Source: Paenibacillus sp. NAIST15-1 (GTDB lineage Bacteria; Bacillota; Bacilli; Paenibacillales; Paenibacillaceae). From it: a stretch of DNA of 64,000 nucleotides. How positions within the stretch are numbered: the first letter of the stretch is position 1; each line of letters opens with the position of its first letter. The translations under genes were made by a program, and so were the position numbers. The notes beneath the pieces were generated by a model. That model was given only the letters and a program-made list of their open reading frames with translations. It was not told the origin of the DNA and ran no database searches. The stretch covers positions 434,001-498,000 of the forward strand of contig NZ_BBYF01000002.1 of the NCBI RefSeq assembly GCF_001894745.1, read 5' to 3'. Positions 19,042 to 27,247 of this stretch are shown in pieces.

Positions 19042-19975
19042 TAAACCGAGGCTGCTTGTACTCATTGGACCGACTGCGGTTGGAAAGACGAAGCTTAGTC
19101 TTGACTTGGCTAAGAAATTCCAATGTGAGGTTATATCCGGTGACAGTATGCAGGTATATCGGCAAATGGATATTGGTACAGCTAAGCTGCCAGTAGAGCA
19201 GCGAGAGGGCATTCCACACCATTTAATGGATATATTAGATCCCGATGAGCCGTATTCGGTCGCTGATTTTCAACTTCAGTGCCGGACACTTATCGACGAG
19301 ATCGCGAACCGCAATCATACCCCATTTATCGTCGGGGGAACTGGGCTCTATGTTGAATCAGTATGCTACGGGTATGAATTCAGTGAACACGGTGCAGATG
19401 AAGCATTCCGTCAAGAAATGGTGGAATTTGCAGCTTCTCACGGTGCAGAAGCGCTTCTGGAGCGCTTGCGGGGAGTGGATCCGGAAACTGCTGACAAACT
19501 GCATGCCAATGATCAGCGCAGAGTAATTAGAGCCTTGGAAGTATATCATCTTACAGGCGAGCCATTTTCGAAGCAATTAGGCCGTCAGAAAAAGGAGTCG
19601 CCGTTCGATCTGTGTATCATAGGTTTGACAATGGATAGGCAGATGCTATATAAACGAATAGAGGCAAGAGTTGATATGATGATGGAGGAGGGGCTGGTGG
19701 AAGAAGTTCGCCGGCTGCTCGAACAGGGCTACTCGCGAAATCTCGTATCGATGCAAGGCCTTGGCTACAAGGAAATCGCAGCGTATATTGAAGGTGACAT
19801 GTCACTCGATGCTGCCGTTGAACTGCTTAAGCGCGATACAAGAAGATTTGCGAAGCGCCAGCTCTCTTGGTTCCGGCACATGAAGGATATTCACTGGGTT
19901 GATGTCACAGAATCAGATTGTGCAGATCAACAATTTGAACAAATTTGTAAGCTCATAGCAGGAAAGTTTCGATAA
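19034..19975 (+). CDS. miaA: tRNA dimethylallyltransferase MiaA
   Basis: Transfers a dimethylallyl group to A37 of tRNAs reading UNN codons. The 313-residue protein has the P-loop GPTAVGKTKLS, DSMQVYRQMDIGTAK and the C-terminal RDTRRFAKRQLSWFR motif. The start at 19034 has GGAGG five bases upstream; the open frame begins 21 bases earlier without a site. It is followed 50 bases later by hfq, the arrangement seen in many bacteria. Confidence 0.97.
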   Translation: MSNKPRLLVLIGPTAVGKTKLSLDLAKKFQCEVISGDSMQVYRQMDIGTAKLPVEQREGIPHHLMDILDPDEPYSVADFQLQCRTLIDEIANRNHTPFIVGGTGLYVESVCYGYEFSEHGADEAFRQEMVEFAASHGAEALLERLRGVDPETADKLHANDQRRVIRALEVYHLTGEPFSKQLGRQKKESPFDLCIIGLTMDRQMLYKRIEARVDMMMEEGLVEEVRRLLEQGYSRNLVSMQGLGYKEIAAYIEGDMSLDAAVELLKRDTRRFAKRQLSWFRHMKDIHWVDVTESDCADQQFEQICKLIAGKFR

Positions 19976-20025
19976 CAGGTTGAATATATTTCAACACAAT
20001 CTCATGATTATTGGGGGTACGGACG

Positions 20026-20265
20026 ATGAATAAATCTATTAACATTCAGGACACTTTTTTGAATCAATTGCGCAAGGAAAGCATTCCAGTGACCGTATAT
20101 TTGACGAACGGATTCCAGATTCGTGGTGTCATTCGCGCATTCGATAACTTTACCATTGTCATCGATAGCGAGGGACGTCAACAAATGGTGTATAAACACG
20201 CCATTTCCACATTCACGCCACAACGTAACGTATCCCTGATGCAAGATCATCAGAACGAGGCGTAA
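20026..20265 (+). CDS. hfq: RNA chaperone Hfq
   Basis: Hexameric Sm-like RNA chaperone. The 79-residue protein has Sm1 ([22 protein letters not shown]) and Sm2 (VYKHAISTF, a YKHAIST form of the usual motif). The start MNKSINIQ is typical, and an earlier frame start at 20011 is not needed. The gene is probably cotranscribed with miaA and ends before a long hairpin and a terminator. Confidence 0.95.
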   Translation: MNKSINIQDTFLNQLRKESIPVTVYLTNGFQIRGVIRAFDNFTIVIDSEGRQQMVYKHAISTFTPQRNVSLMQDHQNEA

Positions 20266-20266
20266 A

Positions 20267-20322
20267 TTAGATGGATTGGGGCAGATTGCCAATGAAACTT
20301 TTTGCCCCTCCATCACGTCTAA
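20267..20322 (+). other. Long stem-loop directly after hfq
   Basis: TTAGATGGA-GGGGCA on the left arm pairs with TGCCCC-TCCATC-TCTAA on the right, with a loop of about 15 bases. It lacks a T-run and so is not a standard terminator. It may stabilise the hfq mRNA 3' end. Confidence 0.45.
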
Positions 20323-20340
20323 TGGAATATAGTCGCTGCC

Positions 20341-20366
20341 GAACAACCCTGAAGGGTTGTTCTTTT
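20341..20366 (+). terminator. Intrinsic terminator of the miaA-hfq unit
   Basis: Stem GAACAACCC/GGGTTGTTC with a short loop, followed by TTTTCATT. Confidence 0.75.
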
Positions 20367-20472
20367 CATTCGTAGTCATATTGGGTATAAGTATGAGGGA
20401 TATGCTTCAATCGTATCTCAACAAGGTATGAAGAGAGAGACAATCAAAGGAATAAAGGGAGTCGGATTGCAG

Positions 20473-23190
20473 ATGACGAGAGAAAAAGAATCAACTCAAC
20501 GTACGCGCACACCGGCACATGGAAATCCTAAGCGCAAAGCTAAGAAGAAAAAGAAATGGACTTGGAAAAAGACGTTTTGGCTTATGTTTTTCACGACGGC
20601 ATTTGCCGTGTTCTGTGCCGTTGGCGGTTATTTGTTCGTATTATTGAACGGGGAGCGGCTGATGCGTGAATACAAGGATGCTGATATGTTCAAGCTGGCT
20701 GAGGTATCCACTGTATACGATGTGAATGGTACAGAGCTTGCTAAGCTTGGTAAAGGCATAGAGCATCGAGAGATTGCGGAGCCAAGAGATATTCCGGAAT
20801 TCGTTAGCAATGCCTTCATAGCGACGGAAGACAGACGCTTCAAGGAGCACTCCGGGGTCGATCTGTGGTCAATTGGGCGTGCGATGGTTAAGGACGTTGT
20901 GTCACGAAGCCTTGCAGAAGGCGGAAGTACCATTACACAGCAGCTTGCTAAAAATATGTTCCTGACGAGTGATAAGACGTTCTTCCGGAAGGCAACGGAA
21001 GTGTCGATTGCGCTTTCGTTGGAGAATCATTTTACGAAGGACGAAATAATTACGATGTACTTAAACCGGATCTTCTTCGGTAAAGGTGCGTATGGGCTTA
21101 AAGCTGCTGCTAAGGTGTATTTCAATAAGGATGACTTGAATGATCTGAAGCTATGGGAAGTTGCGACTTTGGCAGCTATCCCAAAAGCGCCATCCCGATA
21201 TAATCCGCTGTCGAGTCCAGAGCGATCGAAGGAACGCCGGGCTGTTGTTCTTCAGCTGATGTATGAACAAGGCTATATTACGGCTGAAGAGGCGAAGAGT
21301 GCTGCAGCGGTGGAATATGATCCGAAAATGTCGGGGCACGCGGCTAAGTCGGAGGATAAGCAAAATGAAGCATACAACGCATTCATTGACTACATGGTAG
21401 AGGAAGCGACTGAGAAAACGGGTCTTACCGAGGATGAGCTGTATCGCGGAGGATATCACATTTATACGACGATGGATGCGAATGCTCAGCGCATTATGTA
21501 CGATGCGTTCAACAATGACGATATGTTCGAGCAGAGCCCGGATGATACGAAAATGCAAGGCGCAATGGTTATTACAGATCATAGCAATGGCTCCATCATC
21601 GCGATGGTAGGTGGGCGGGATTATGCTCGCAAAGGATTGAATCGTGCTACTGTAAAGCGTCAGCCGGGATCGTCCTTCAAGCCAATCGTGTCCTATGCGC
21701 CAGCGCTGGAGACGGGCAAGTACTTCCCGTGGTCGAAATTGAGCAATGAGAAGCAGTGCTTCGGCAAATATTGTCCTACGAACCTTGGGGGCTATACGAC
21801 ATCAGTAGAGATGACGGAAGCGGTTAGACGTTCCATCAATATCCCTGCTGTATGGACATTGAATGAAATTGGAATGAAAAAAGGGTTTGAATTTGCGAAA
21901 AGCCTCGGCTTCCCTCTGACGAATGACGATTATAACTTGTCAATCGCATTGGGAGGGATGACGTACGGGGTTACTCCGATCAATATGTCAGAGGCTTATA
22001 ATGCATTCGCTAACGGAGGGAATTATTATGATGCCTATGCGATTGCAAAGATTACAGACCGCAAAAACAATGACTATTATGTGTATCACGTGCCGAAAGG
22101 CAAAAAGGTCATGAGTGAGAAAACGGCTTACTATATGACTGAAATGATGCGCGAAGTCGTTACGAATGGTACGGGTAAAAATGCACAAATCAGTGGTCGT
22201 ACTGTTGCGGGTAAAACGGGTACGACGCAGTATTCTGTGCCAGGCTACACTGGCAAGGGCGACCGTGATGCGTGGTTCGTCGGATATACGCCAGAATGGA
22301 CAGCAGCTGTCTGGATGGGGTATGACAAGACTGACAAAAATCACCTTGTCCATGAGAGCAGCCGCAGAGCATCGAAAATGTTCAGCGAGGTTATGGGTAA
22401 GGCGCTGCAAAGCAAGAAGTCGGGTTCCTTCAAGAAGCCGGATAAAGTGGAACAAAAGCCGGAAGAACTGCGGGCGCCTAGCGGGTTGAGTGCATCGTAC
22501 TCTGAGAATACAAAGAGTGTGGCACTGAGCTGGAACAGCGTATCTGGTGATAATATTTCTTACCATGTTTATCGGAAGTCTTCTAAGGACAACACATTCA
22601 CACAGCTGCTCAAAGGCTTGAAGAGCAACAGCGCTGAAGATGTTGGTGTCTTCCCTGGAGAAACGTACACGTACTATGTTACAGCGGTAAATGCATCCGA
22701 AGAGTCAGGAAGATCGAATCAATCTTCCGTCACGATTAAGGAGGAGACACCGGAAACGCCAATTGATCCTCCGGCAGTAGATCCACCGGTCGTTGAGCCG
22801 CCGACAACGGAACAGCCTACGAACCCGGAAGAGCCGACACCGCCAACTGTACCAGAAAATCCAGATTCGAATAATAATCAGCCGGAAACAGGCGATAATG
22901 GTACAGGCAATGGAGACGGCGATTCTACAGGGACATCTAGTGGGGATGGTTCTTCAGGATCTACAGATACGTCTGGTTCCAATGCGACGAATGGAACTTC
23001 GGGAATGAATAGCTTCGGAACGAAAGGGTCGGATCGCATTATTAACTCTGGCGGTCAGAAGGATAAAGACAACAGCAGCAAAGATAAGTCTGCAGGCAAC
23101 GGGGCAGAGGATTCTTCGGTAGAAATTCAATCTGTTACTGGGAAGATAATGAATCACAAGCAGAATAAGAATTCGAATAAGGCTGCTTAA
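20473..23190 (+). CDS. Class A penicillin-binding protein (PBP1A family), glycosyltransferase plus transpeptidase
   Basis: Bifunctional peptidoglycan synthase of 905 residues. A Lys-rich cytoplasmic tail is followed by one membrane anchor (about residues 30-55), a GT51 domain (EDRRFKEHSGVD, GGSTITQQLAKNMFL) and a transpeptidase with SSFK, SIN and KTGTT motifs. Then come a fibronectin type III domain (from APSGLSASYS) and a long Pro/Glu- then Gly/Ser/Thr-rich tail. The start is uncertain: AAGGGAG lies 12 bases before ATG 20473, a TTG at 20467 is also possible, and ATG 20428 lacks a good site. A single-gene unit with a strong terminator. Confidence 0.93.
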   Translation: MTREKESTQRTRTPAHGNPKRKAKKKKKWTWKKTFWLMFFTTAFAVFCAVGGYLFVLLNGERLMREYKDADMFKLAEVSTVYDVNGTELAKLGKGIEHREIAEPRDIPEFVSNAFIATEDRRFKEHSGVDLWSIGRAMVKDVVSRSLAEGGSTITQQLAKNMFLTSDKTFFRKATEVSIALSLENHFTKDEIITMYLNRIFFGKGAYGLKAAAKVYFNKDDLNDLKLWEVATLAAIPKAPSRYNPLSSPERSKERRAVVLQLMYEQGYITAEEAKSAAAVEYDPKMSGHAAKSEDKQNEAYNAFIDYMVEEATEKTGLTEDELYRGGYHIYTTMDANAQRIMYDAFNNDDMFEQSPDDTKMQGAMVITDHSNGSIIAMVGGRDYARKGLNRATVKRQPGSSFKPIVSYAPALETGKYFPWSKLSNEKQCFGKYCPTNLGGYTTSVEMTEAVRRSINIPAVWTLNEIGMKKGFEFAKSLGFPLTNDDYNLSIALGGMTYGVTPINMSEAYNAFANGGNYYDAYAIAKITDRKNNDYYVYHVPKGKKVMSEKTAYYMTEMMREVVTNGTGKNAQISGRTVAGKTGTTQYSVPGYTGKGDRDAWFVGYTPEWTAAVWMGYDKTDKNHLVHESSRRASKMFSEVMGKALQSKKSGSFKKPDKVEQKPEELRAPSGLSASYSENTKSVALSWNSVSGDNISYHVYRKSSKDNTFTQLLKGLKSNSAEDVGVFPGETYTYYVTAVNASEESGRSNQSSVTIKEETPETPIDPPAVDPPVVEPPTTEQPTNPEEPTPPTVPENPDSNNNQPETGDNGTGNGDGDSTGTSSGDGSSGSTDTSGSNATNGTSGMNSFGTKGSDRIINSGGQKDKDNSSKDKSAGNGAEDSSVEIQSVTGKIMNHKQNKNSNKAA

Positions 23191-23269
23191 GATAAGAAAT
23201 AGACCGTGCAAACCGTGAGCAATAGCGGTGTTCTTCATCCACATAAGGTAGCGTAAGGCGATGTGCATA

Positions 23270-23302
23270 GTGTGCAGGAGAGAGTTCCTGCACACTTTTT
23301 TT
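23270..23302 (+). terminator. Intrinsic terminator of the penicillin-binding protein gene
   Basis: Ten-base-pair stem GTGTGCAGGA/TCCTGCACAC followed by seven T. Confidence 0.92.
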
Positions 23303-23497
23303 GTGATTATGTTTGTGACGTAGTATGTATCCATGTTCGGATTGCAATTCCCCTTGATATGAATCATGCTCAGGAATAGCTATAGTAACGAAACTGCTAA
23401 TAACCTGTCAGACGATAGAATATATTGGAACATCGACTATTTGTGTTCAGTGTTGTGAGGAAACATGATTAGGATGAACGTCGAAAGGGTGACAAGC

Positions 23498-24127
23498 ATG
23501 AATGTTAGGCTTCGAGCGGCAAATTCCGAAGGAAATGCACGTCCGTCTCGTCAAATAAATGTCGTGCTGCGACCTGTGGAGCAATCCAATCAGGAGACAG
23601 CCGCAAATCAGACAAATGGAGAAGCAGCAGCGGATAGCTTGGCTGTCCCACAGGATGGGCCATTTGGCGAGGTTCGCAAAGAACTTGATCGACTTGTCGG
23701 CTTGAAGCATATGAAGGACATTGCCTATGAGCTCTATGCGATTTTACAGATGAATCGTAGACGGCAGGATGCGGGGTTGATCTGCCAATCACATGTATAT
23801 CATATGATCTTCAAGGGCAATCCTGGTACGGGCAAGACGACTGTAGCCAGGATCATGGCGAAAATGTTCCAGCAGCTAGGAGTGCTCAGCAAAGGGCATT
23901 TGCTCGAAGTAGAGAGGGCTGATCTGGTTGGCGAATATATCGGACATACGGCACAGAAGACGCGAGATTTAATTAAAAGGGCAATGGGTGGCATTTTGTT
24001 TATAGATGAGGCATATAGCTTGGCCCGTGGCGGAGAAAAAGATTTCGGAAAAGAAGCAATTGATACTTTGGTAAACACAAGAGTTTGGGTTTTTATGTTT
24101 CCGAATCTAAAGAACTCCCTAAGTTAG
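23498..24127 (+). pseudogene. spoVK: Stage V sporulation protein K, 5' part of host gene interrupted by prophage
   Basis: AAA ATPase needed in the mother cell for spore maturation. The retained part has the CbbX-like AAA features: Walker [13 protein letters not shown], the [17 protein letters not shown] segment and Walker [21 protein letters not shown]. After ...KEAIDTLV (residue 192, base 24073) the frame leaves the family and ends 17 residues later at 24127. The family is about 320 residues, so sensor motifs, arginine finger and lid are lost. ATG 23498 has AAAGGGTG upstream. The break coincides with a sharp shift to AT-rich DNA. The missing 3' half should lie beyond the right edge if this is a prophage insertion. 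The fragment is unlikely to be active. Confidence 0.88.
24055..24095. other. Left prophage attachment junction (attL) inside spoVK
   Basis: Homology to SpoVK stops between GATACTTTGGTAAA and CACAAGAGTTTGGG, and base composition changes here. Comparison with the intact phage copy, which reads CTGGTAAAACTCATGGAAGAT at the same place, puts the crossover within or next to TTGGTAAA (about 24067-24074). An imperfect inverted repeat (ACTTTG...CACAAGAGT) surrounds it. The exact core needs the right junction, which is outside the window. Confidence 0.6.
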
Positions 24128-24486
24128 AGAGAAATGAGAACGAACACTCAGAGAAGTGGAGAAGACTTGAACAAGCAATTGAGGAAATGAAGACTTTATA
24201 CTATAAGAAGTTAGCTTCTTTTGATGATATTGCTAAAACGTATGAATGTAATTGGTGGGACATAAAAACTTTATTTCGTAAATACAATCTAACTACAATA
24301 TCGCTGAAGGAACGTGCCCGACTAAATCGTAAGAGAGATTTTGAGACAATATACGATTTACACTACAATCAGAAAAAGACGTTAACTGAAATATATCGTG
24401 ATTATGGGTTTGTTCCACAGCACGTTCGAACTACACTAAAAGAACATGGTTATGCCGTCATTAATTATCAAAGATTAGAAAAGTGA
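24085..24486 (+). CDS. Small double helix-turn-helix protein next to attL
   Basis: Open frame of 133 codons from TTG, immediately inside the prophage and on the host spoVK strand. After a polar stretch it has two repeated HTH-like units: [20 protein letters not shown] (about residues 44-63) and [20 protein letters not shown] (about 106-125). The start is poor: no ribosome site before TTG 24085, and the frame is closed just upstream by TGA at 24061, inside host DNA. It may therefore be the C-terminal remnant of a phage gene spanning attP, or use an internal start. It overlaps the end of truncated spoVK by 43 bases and precedes the phage SpoVK by 37 bases. A role in DNA binding, perhaps as an excision factor, is inference. 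I do not recognise the family. Confidence 0.5.
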   Translation: MGFYVSESKELPKLERNENEHSEKWRRLEQAIEEMKTLYYKKLASFDDIAKTYECNWWDIKTLFRKYNLTTISLKERARLNRKRDFETIYDLHYNQKKTLTEIYRDYGFVPQHVRTTLKEHGYAVINYQRLEK

Positions 24487-24523
24487 ACAAGATGCAATGA
24501 ACTAATACTCAGGAAGTGATACC

Positions 24524-25519
24524 ATGACTTCTGATAATAGATCTATAACGACAAGAGACCGTAAAGTGAGCGTAGTTTTTAATACTAAAGAAAACGAACA
24601 TCGAAGCGAAATAATTTCAATACCAGTTGTTCAAGATAGTAGTAACGATCATAAAGAGGAGTATACAAAAATCTTTGAAGAACTCGATGATCTAATTGGT
24701 TTAGATAAAGTCAAAGATTTAGTGTTTCAGATCTACGCTATGCTCACGATTAATCAGCATCGCAAAAACGAGGGAATGTTGGTAAACGAACAAGTATATC
24801 ACATGTTGTTCAAAGGGAACCCCGGAACTGGGAAAACAAGTGTTGCGAGAATACTTGCAAAGCTATTTAAGACAATGGGCTTATTAAGCAAAGGGCATCT
24901 CATGGAAGTACATCGAGCCGACCTTGTGGGCGAATACATCGGTCATACAGCGCAGAAGACGCGTGAGGTGGTTAAGAAGGCACTTGGAGGGGTATTGTTC
25001 ATTGACGAGGCGTACAGCCTTGCTAGAGGAGGAGAAAAAGACTTCGGGAAAGAATGTATCGATTGTCTGGTAAAACTCATGGAAGATCATAAGAATGAAT
25101 TTATTCTTATCATTGCAGGATACAGGAATGAACTTGATGAAATGTTGCAGACTAATTCTGGACTACCTTCACGGTTTGCGATTCATCTTGATTTCCCTGA
25201 TTTTACAGTGGATGAACTTCTAAAGATGGCGTATAAAATGGCATTAGAGAGGGAATATGTAATTCTTCCTGAAGCGGTTGTTAAAATTAAAGAGCTCATA
25301 ACTAAAGAAAAAGAGGAAGACTACAATTTTAGTAATGGTCGCTTCGTTAGAAATTTGATTGAAAAGGCAATAAGAAATCAGGCTGTTAGGTTAATTAGAA
25401 ATAATAAAGGTAAGTTGTCTCAAAACAGCTTGCGTAATCTAACGTATGAGGATTTTATTATCAAAGGTAATGAAGATAATGAAGACATGGGACGGATAAA
25501 CATACCGAATTTTATTTGA
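24524..25519 (+). CDS. Full-length SpoVK-like AAA ATPase carried by the prophage
   Basis: A 331-residue AAA protein of the SpoVK/CbbX type, complete from N-terminal helices through Walker [13 protein letters not shown], the [17 protein letters not shown] segment, Walker [21 protein letters not shown], sensor IIAGYRNE, arginine-finger region GLPSRF and the C-terminal lid. It aligns along the whole retained host fragment, but the DNA is clearly diverged and AT-rich, so it is not a recent duplicate. The ribosome site is AGGAAGTGAT before ATG. It lies on the host spoVK strand, opposite to all phage late genes, 397 bases after the broken gene with no terminator between, so the host spoVK promoter could drive it. 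It plausibly substitutes for the disrupted gene. Confidence 0.85.
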   Translation: MTSDNRSITTRDRKVSVVFNTKENEHRSEIISIPVVQDSSNDHKEEYTKIFEELDDLIGLDKVKDLVFQIYAMLTINQHRKNEGMLVNEQVYHMLFKGNPGTGKTSVARILAKLFKTMGLLSKGHLMEVHRADLVGEYIGHTAQKTREVVKKALGGVLFIDEAYSLARGGEKDFGKECIDCLVKLMEDHKNEFILIIAGYRNELDEMLQTNSGLPSRFAIHLDFPDFTVDELLKMAYKMALEREYVILPEAVVKIKELITKEKEEDYNFSNGRFVRNLIEKAIRNQAVRLIRNNKGKLSQNSLRNLTYEDFIIKGNEDNEDMGRINIPNFI

Positions 25520-25532
25520 TTTGTTCTTGCGA

Positions 25533-25569
25533 AAAAAATACCCCCTCAATATGAAGCAAAAGAGGGGGT
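25533..25569 (-). terminator. Terminator at the end of the phage late operon
   Basis: On the minus strand ACCCCCTC pairs with GAGGGGGT across a 14-base loop and is followed by ATTTTTTTCG. It lies after the holin gene at 25618 and also separates the late operon from the converging spoVK-like gene. Confidence 0.8.
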
Positions 25570-25617
25570 GTGGATACATATTTAAAACACGTTTAAGATG
25601 ATGAAAGAGGGATTTCA

Positions 25618-26007
25618 TTATCTCCTATCATGCCAGTTAAGACTCTCTTCAACGATAATCTTAATCAATTCCAATTCATCTTCAGTCGGTTTAATGTCCA
25701 ATTTCTTCAAAACCTTTTTTATAGCATCCAATGTGATTTGTTGTGTGTTTTCACTATCTTTAATGACTACAAATTTATTAACATAATCAACAGCCATGTC
25801 TGCAATATCAAGTACGGCATTAACTTTATCGACTTTGCCTTCATCAAGCTTTAATGTGCGCAATAAAACTTTAGCAATGAAGGTTGAACGACCAAAGCTA
25901 CCAAGAAAACCACTAGTGAGCATACCTTTTTTCGATAAATAAGGAACGACAAATAATCCCACTACAAAAGCTAGTGTGACTACACTAATAATAATTAAGT
26001 TATCCAT
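25618..26007 (-). CDS. Phage holin, LLH family-like
   Basis: A 129-residue protein with one N-terminal membrane segment (IIISVVTLAFVVGLFVVPYL) and a soluble tail with DKVNAVLDIADMAVDYVNK and a C-terminal VLKKLDIKPTEDELELIK motif, as in LLH-type phage holins. Its place beside two wall hydrolases and another holin supports a lysis role. It is the last gene of the late operon before the terminator. Confidence 0.65.
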   Translation of the reverse strand: MDNLIIISVVTLAFVVGLFVVPYLSKKGMLTSGFLGSFGRSTFIAKVLLRTLKLDEGKVDKVNAVLDIADMAVDYVNKFVVIKDSENTQQITLDAIKKVLKKLDIKPTEDELELIKIIVEESLNWHDRR

Positions 26008-26026
26008 ATAATTTAATTCTCACATC

Positions 26027-26746
26027 CTATTTATGTACTTTTACTTCTTTACCGTTCAATTGTACAGTAGCCTTCAAAATAGCAGCAATATCGCGAACAG
26101 GAGCATAATTAGAGTTGTTAATTAGTCTTGCACTACCAATAATCGTTCCATTAACTTTGAGGATCTTGTCTTTCCACTCAAGCTTTCCACCATATGCCTC
26201 AGCAAGATCTCGAACGTTAACAAATGTAACATTATCAATCAACAATCCATCACTACATTTTTCATTCTCTACATAAACAGGTACTTTTGTAGGTTCTTGA
26301 TTCACTTTAAACCAATCATTTAAATATTGTGTAGGATCTGTATCAGATCCCAATCCAAAACTTGGTGCTTTCTTTAATCTTATTTCGTAGTGAAGATGAG
26401 ATCCGAATGACATTCCTGTATTTCCTTGTGTGCCTACCTGCTGGCCTAACTTTACAGATTGACCCACAGAGACACAAAGGCTATCCAAATGAGCATAAAG
26501 GTGATATGAGCCCTTATTATCTTCAATGACTACAGTCAATCCATAGTTTCCAAGTCCGCTATTGGGAACACCCTCTTTTGCGTGTCTAACGGTTCCACCA
26601 ATAAAAGCATGAATAGGAGACTTATGATTTTTAATTAGATCAATTCCCTTATGCCATTCTTTATTATTTGCACCACTAGGGTTCTTTCTCCAACCATAAG
26701 GGCTTGTGATACGAATGAATCCATAATCCTTATAGTCAATACTCAT
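26027..26746 (-). CDS. M23-family peptidase with C-terminal copper-amine-oxidase-like domain
   Basis: Zinc endopeptidase cutting peptidoglycan cross-bridges. The catalytic region shows WHKGIDL (first His ligand in HKGID), SGLGNYGLTVVIED, YAHLDS and GSHLHYEIR (HLH ligands). The C-terminal 70 residues are a copper-amine-oxidase-like N-terminal domain (FVNVRDLAEAYGGKLEW, YAPVRDIAAIL), common in Paenibacillus surface proteins and probably a wall-binding module. ATG 26746 is used because GAGGAG lies 10 bases before it; ATG 26764 sits on that site. It has no signal peptide, so it depends on a holin. Confidence 0.82.
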   Translation of the reverse strand: MSIDYKDYGFIRITSPYGWRKNPSGANNKEWHKGIDLIKNHKSPIHAFIGGTVRHAKEGVPNSGLGNYGLTVVIEDNKGSYHLYAHLDSLCVSVGQSVKLGQQVGTQGNTGMSFGSHLHYEIRLKKAPSFGLGSDTDPTQYLNDWFKVNQEPTKVPVYVENEKCSDGLLIDNVTFVNVRDLAEAYGGKLEWKDKILKVNGTIIGSARLINNSNYAPVRDIAAILKATVQLNGKEVKVHK

Positions 26747-26763
26747 ATTTTCAAAACTCCTCA

Positions 26764-27243
26764 TTATTTTGATTTTTTGTTTTTATTCTCTTCAAATTCA
26801 GGTTCACTTTCGCTTTTCTCCTGTAAGACAGTAATAGCTTTTTTAATAACAGGGGGAAGCGGTACACCAATTCGACCAACATTTTCAGCAAATGATATTA
26901 GCTCATTACTAATGAAGAAATATATAGAACCCATCATAATTAATCCATTTGCAGCAAGAAGCAGGTCAATTTTATGAGATATGAAAACAACAAGCACCAT
27001 TGAAACCTTCTTCAAGATACCTTTGAAGCCAACCTTACTATTTACCCCTTTTTTCTCTGCAAGTGAAGCTAATATTCCAGTTACATAGTCGGCACCAATC
27101 ATAATCAATAAAATCTTTAAAGCAAGTGGAGGATCATTGCCAAAGGAATAAGTCATTACCGCTGCAAACCCCGCTGAAATATTGGTGAACAATTGCGTTG
27201 AAGAGTATGACATCTCGTTGACTATATTGTTTAGAAACTTCAT
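26764..27243 (-). CDS. Phage holin family protein (TcdE/holin 4 type)
   Basis: A 159-residue membrane protein with hydrophobic segments at about residues 22-40, 45-62 and 85-125 and the family pattern LLIMIGADYVTGILASL and GFKGILKKVSMVLVV. The C-terminus is highly charged. It lies between the GH25 lysin (4 bases) and the M23 peptidase, so it would form the membrane lesions releasing them. Confidence 0.85.
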   Translation of the reverse strand: MKFLNNIVNEMSYSSTQLFTNISAGFAAVMTYSFGNDPPLALKILLIMIGADYVTGILASLAEKKGVNSKVGFKGILKKVSMVLVVFISHKIDLLLAANGLIMMGSIYFFISNELISFAENVGRIGVPLPPVIKKAITVLQEKSESEPEFEENKNKKSK

Positions 27244-27247
27244 TTAA

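Noticed and set aside
23498-25519. Recent tandem duplication of spoVK within the host
   Set aside because: The two copies differ throughout in DNA sequence and base composition, and the N-terminal 60 residues differ almost completely, so the second copy came from elsewhere.
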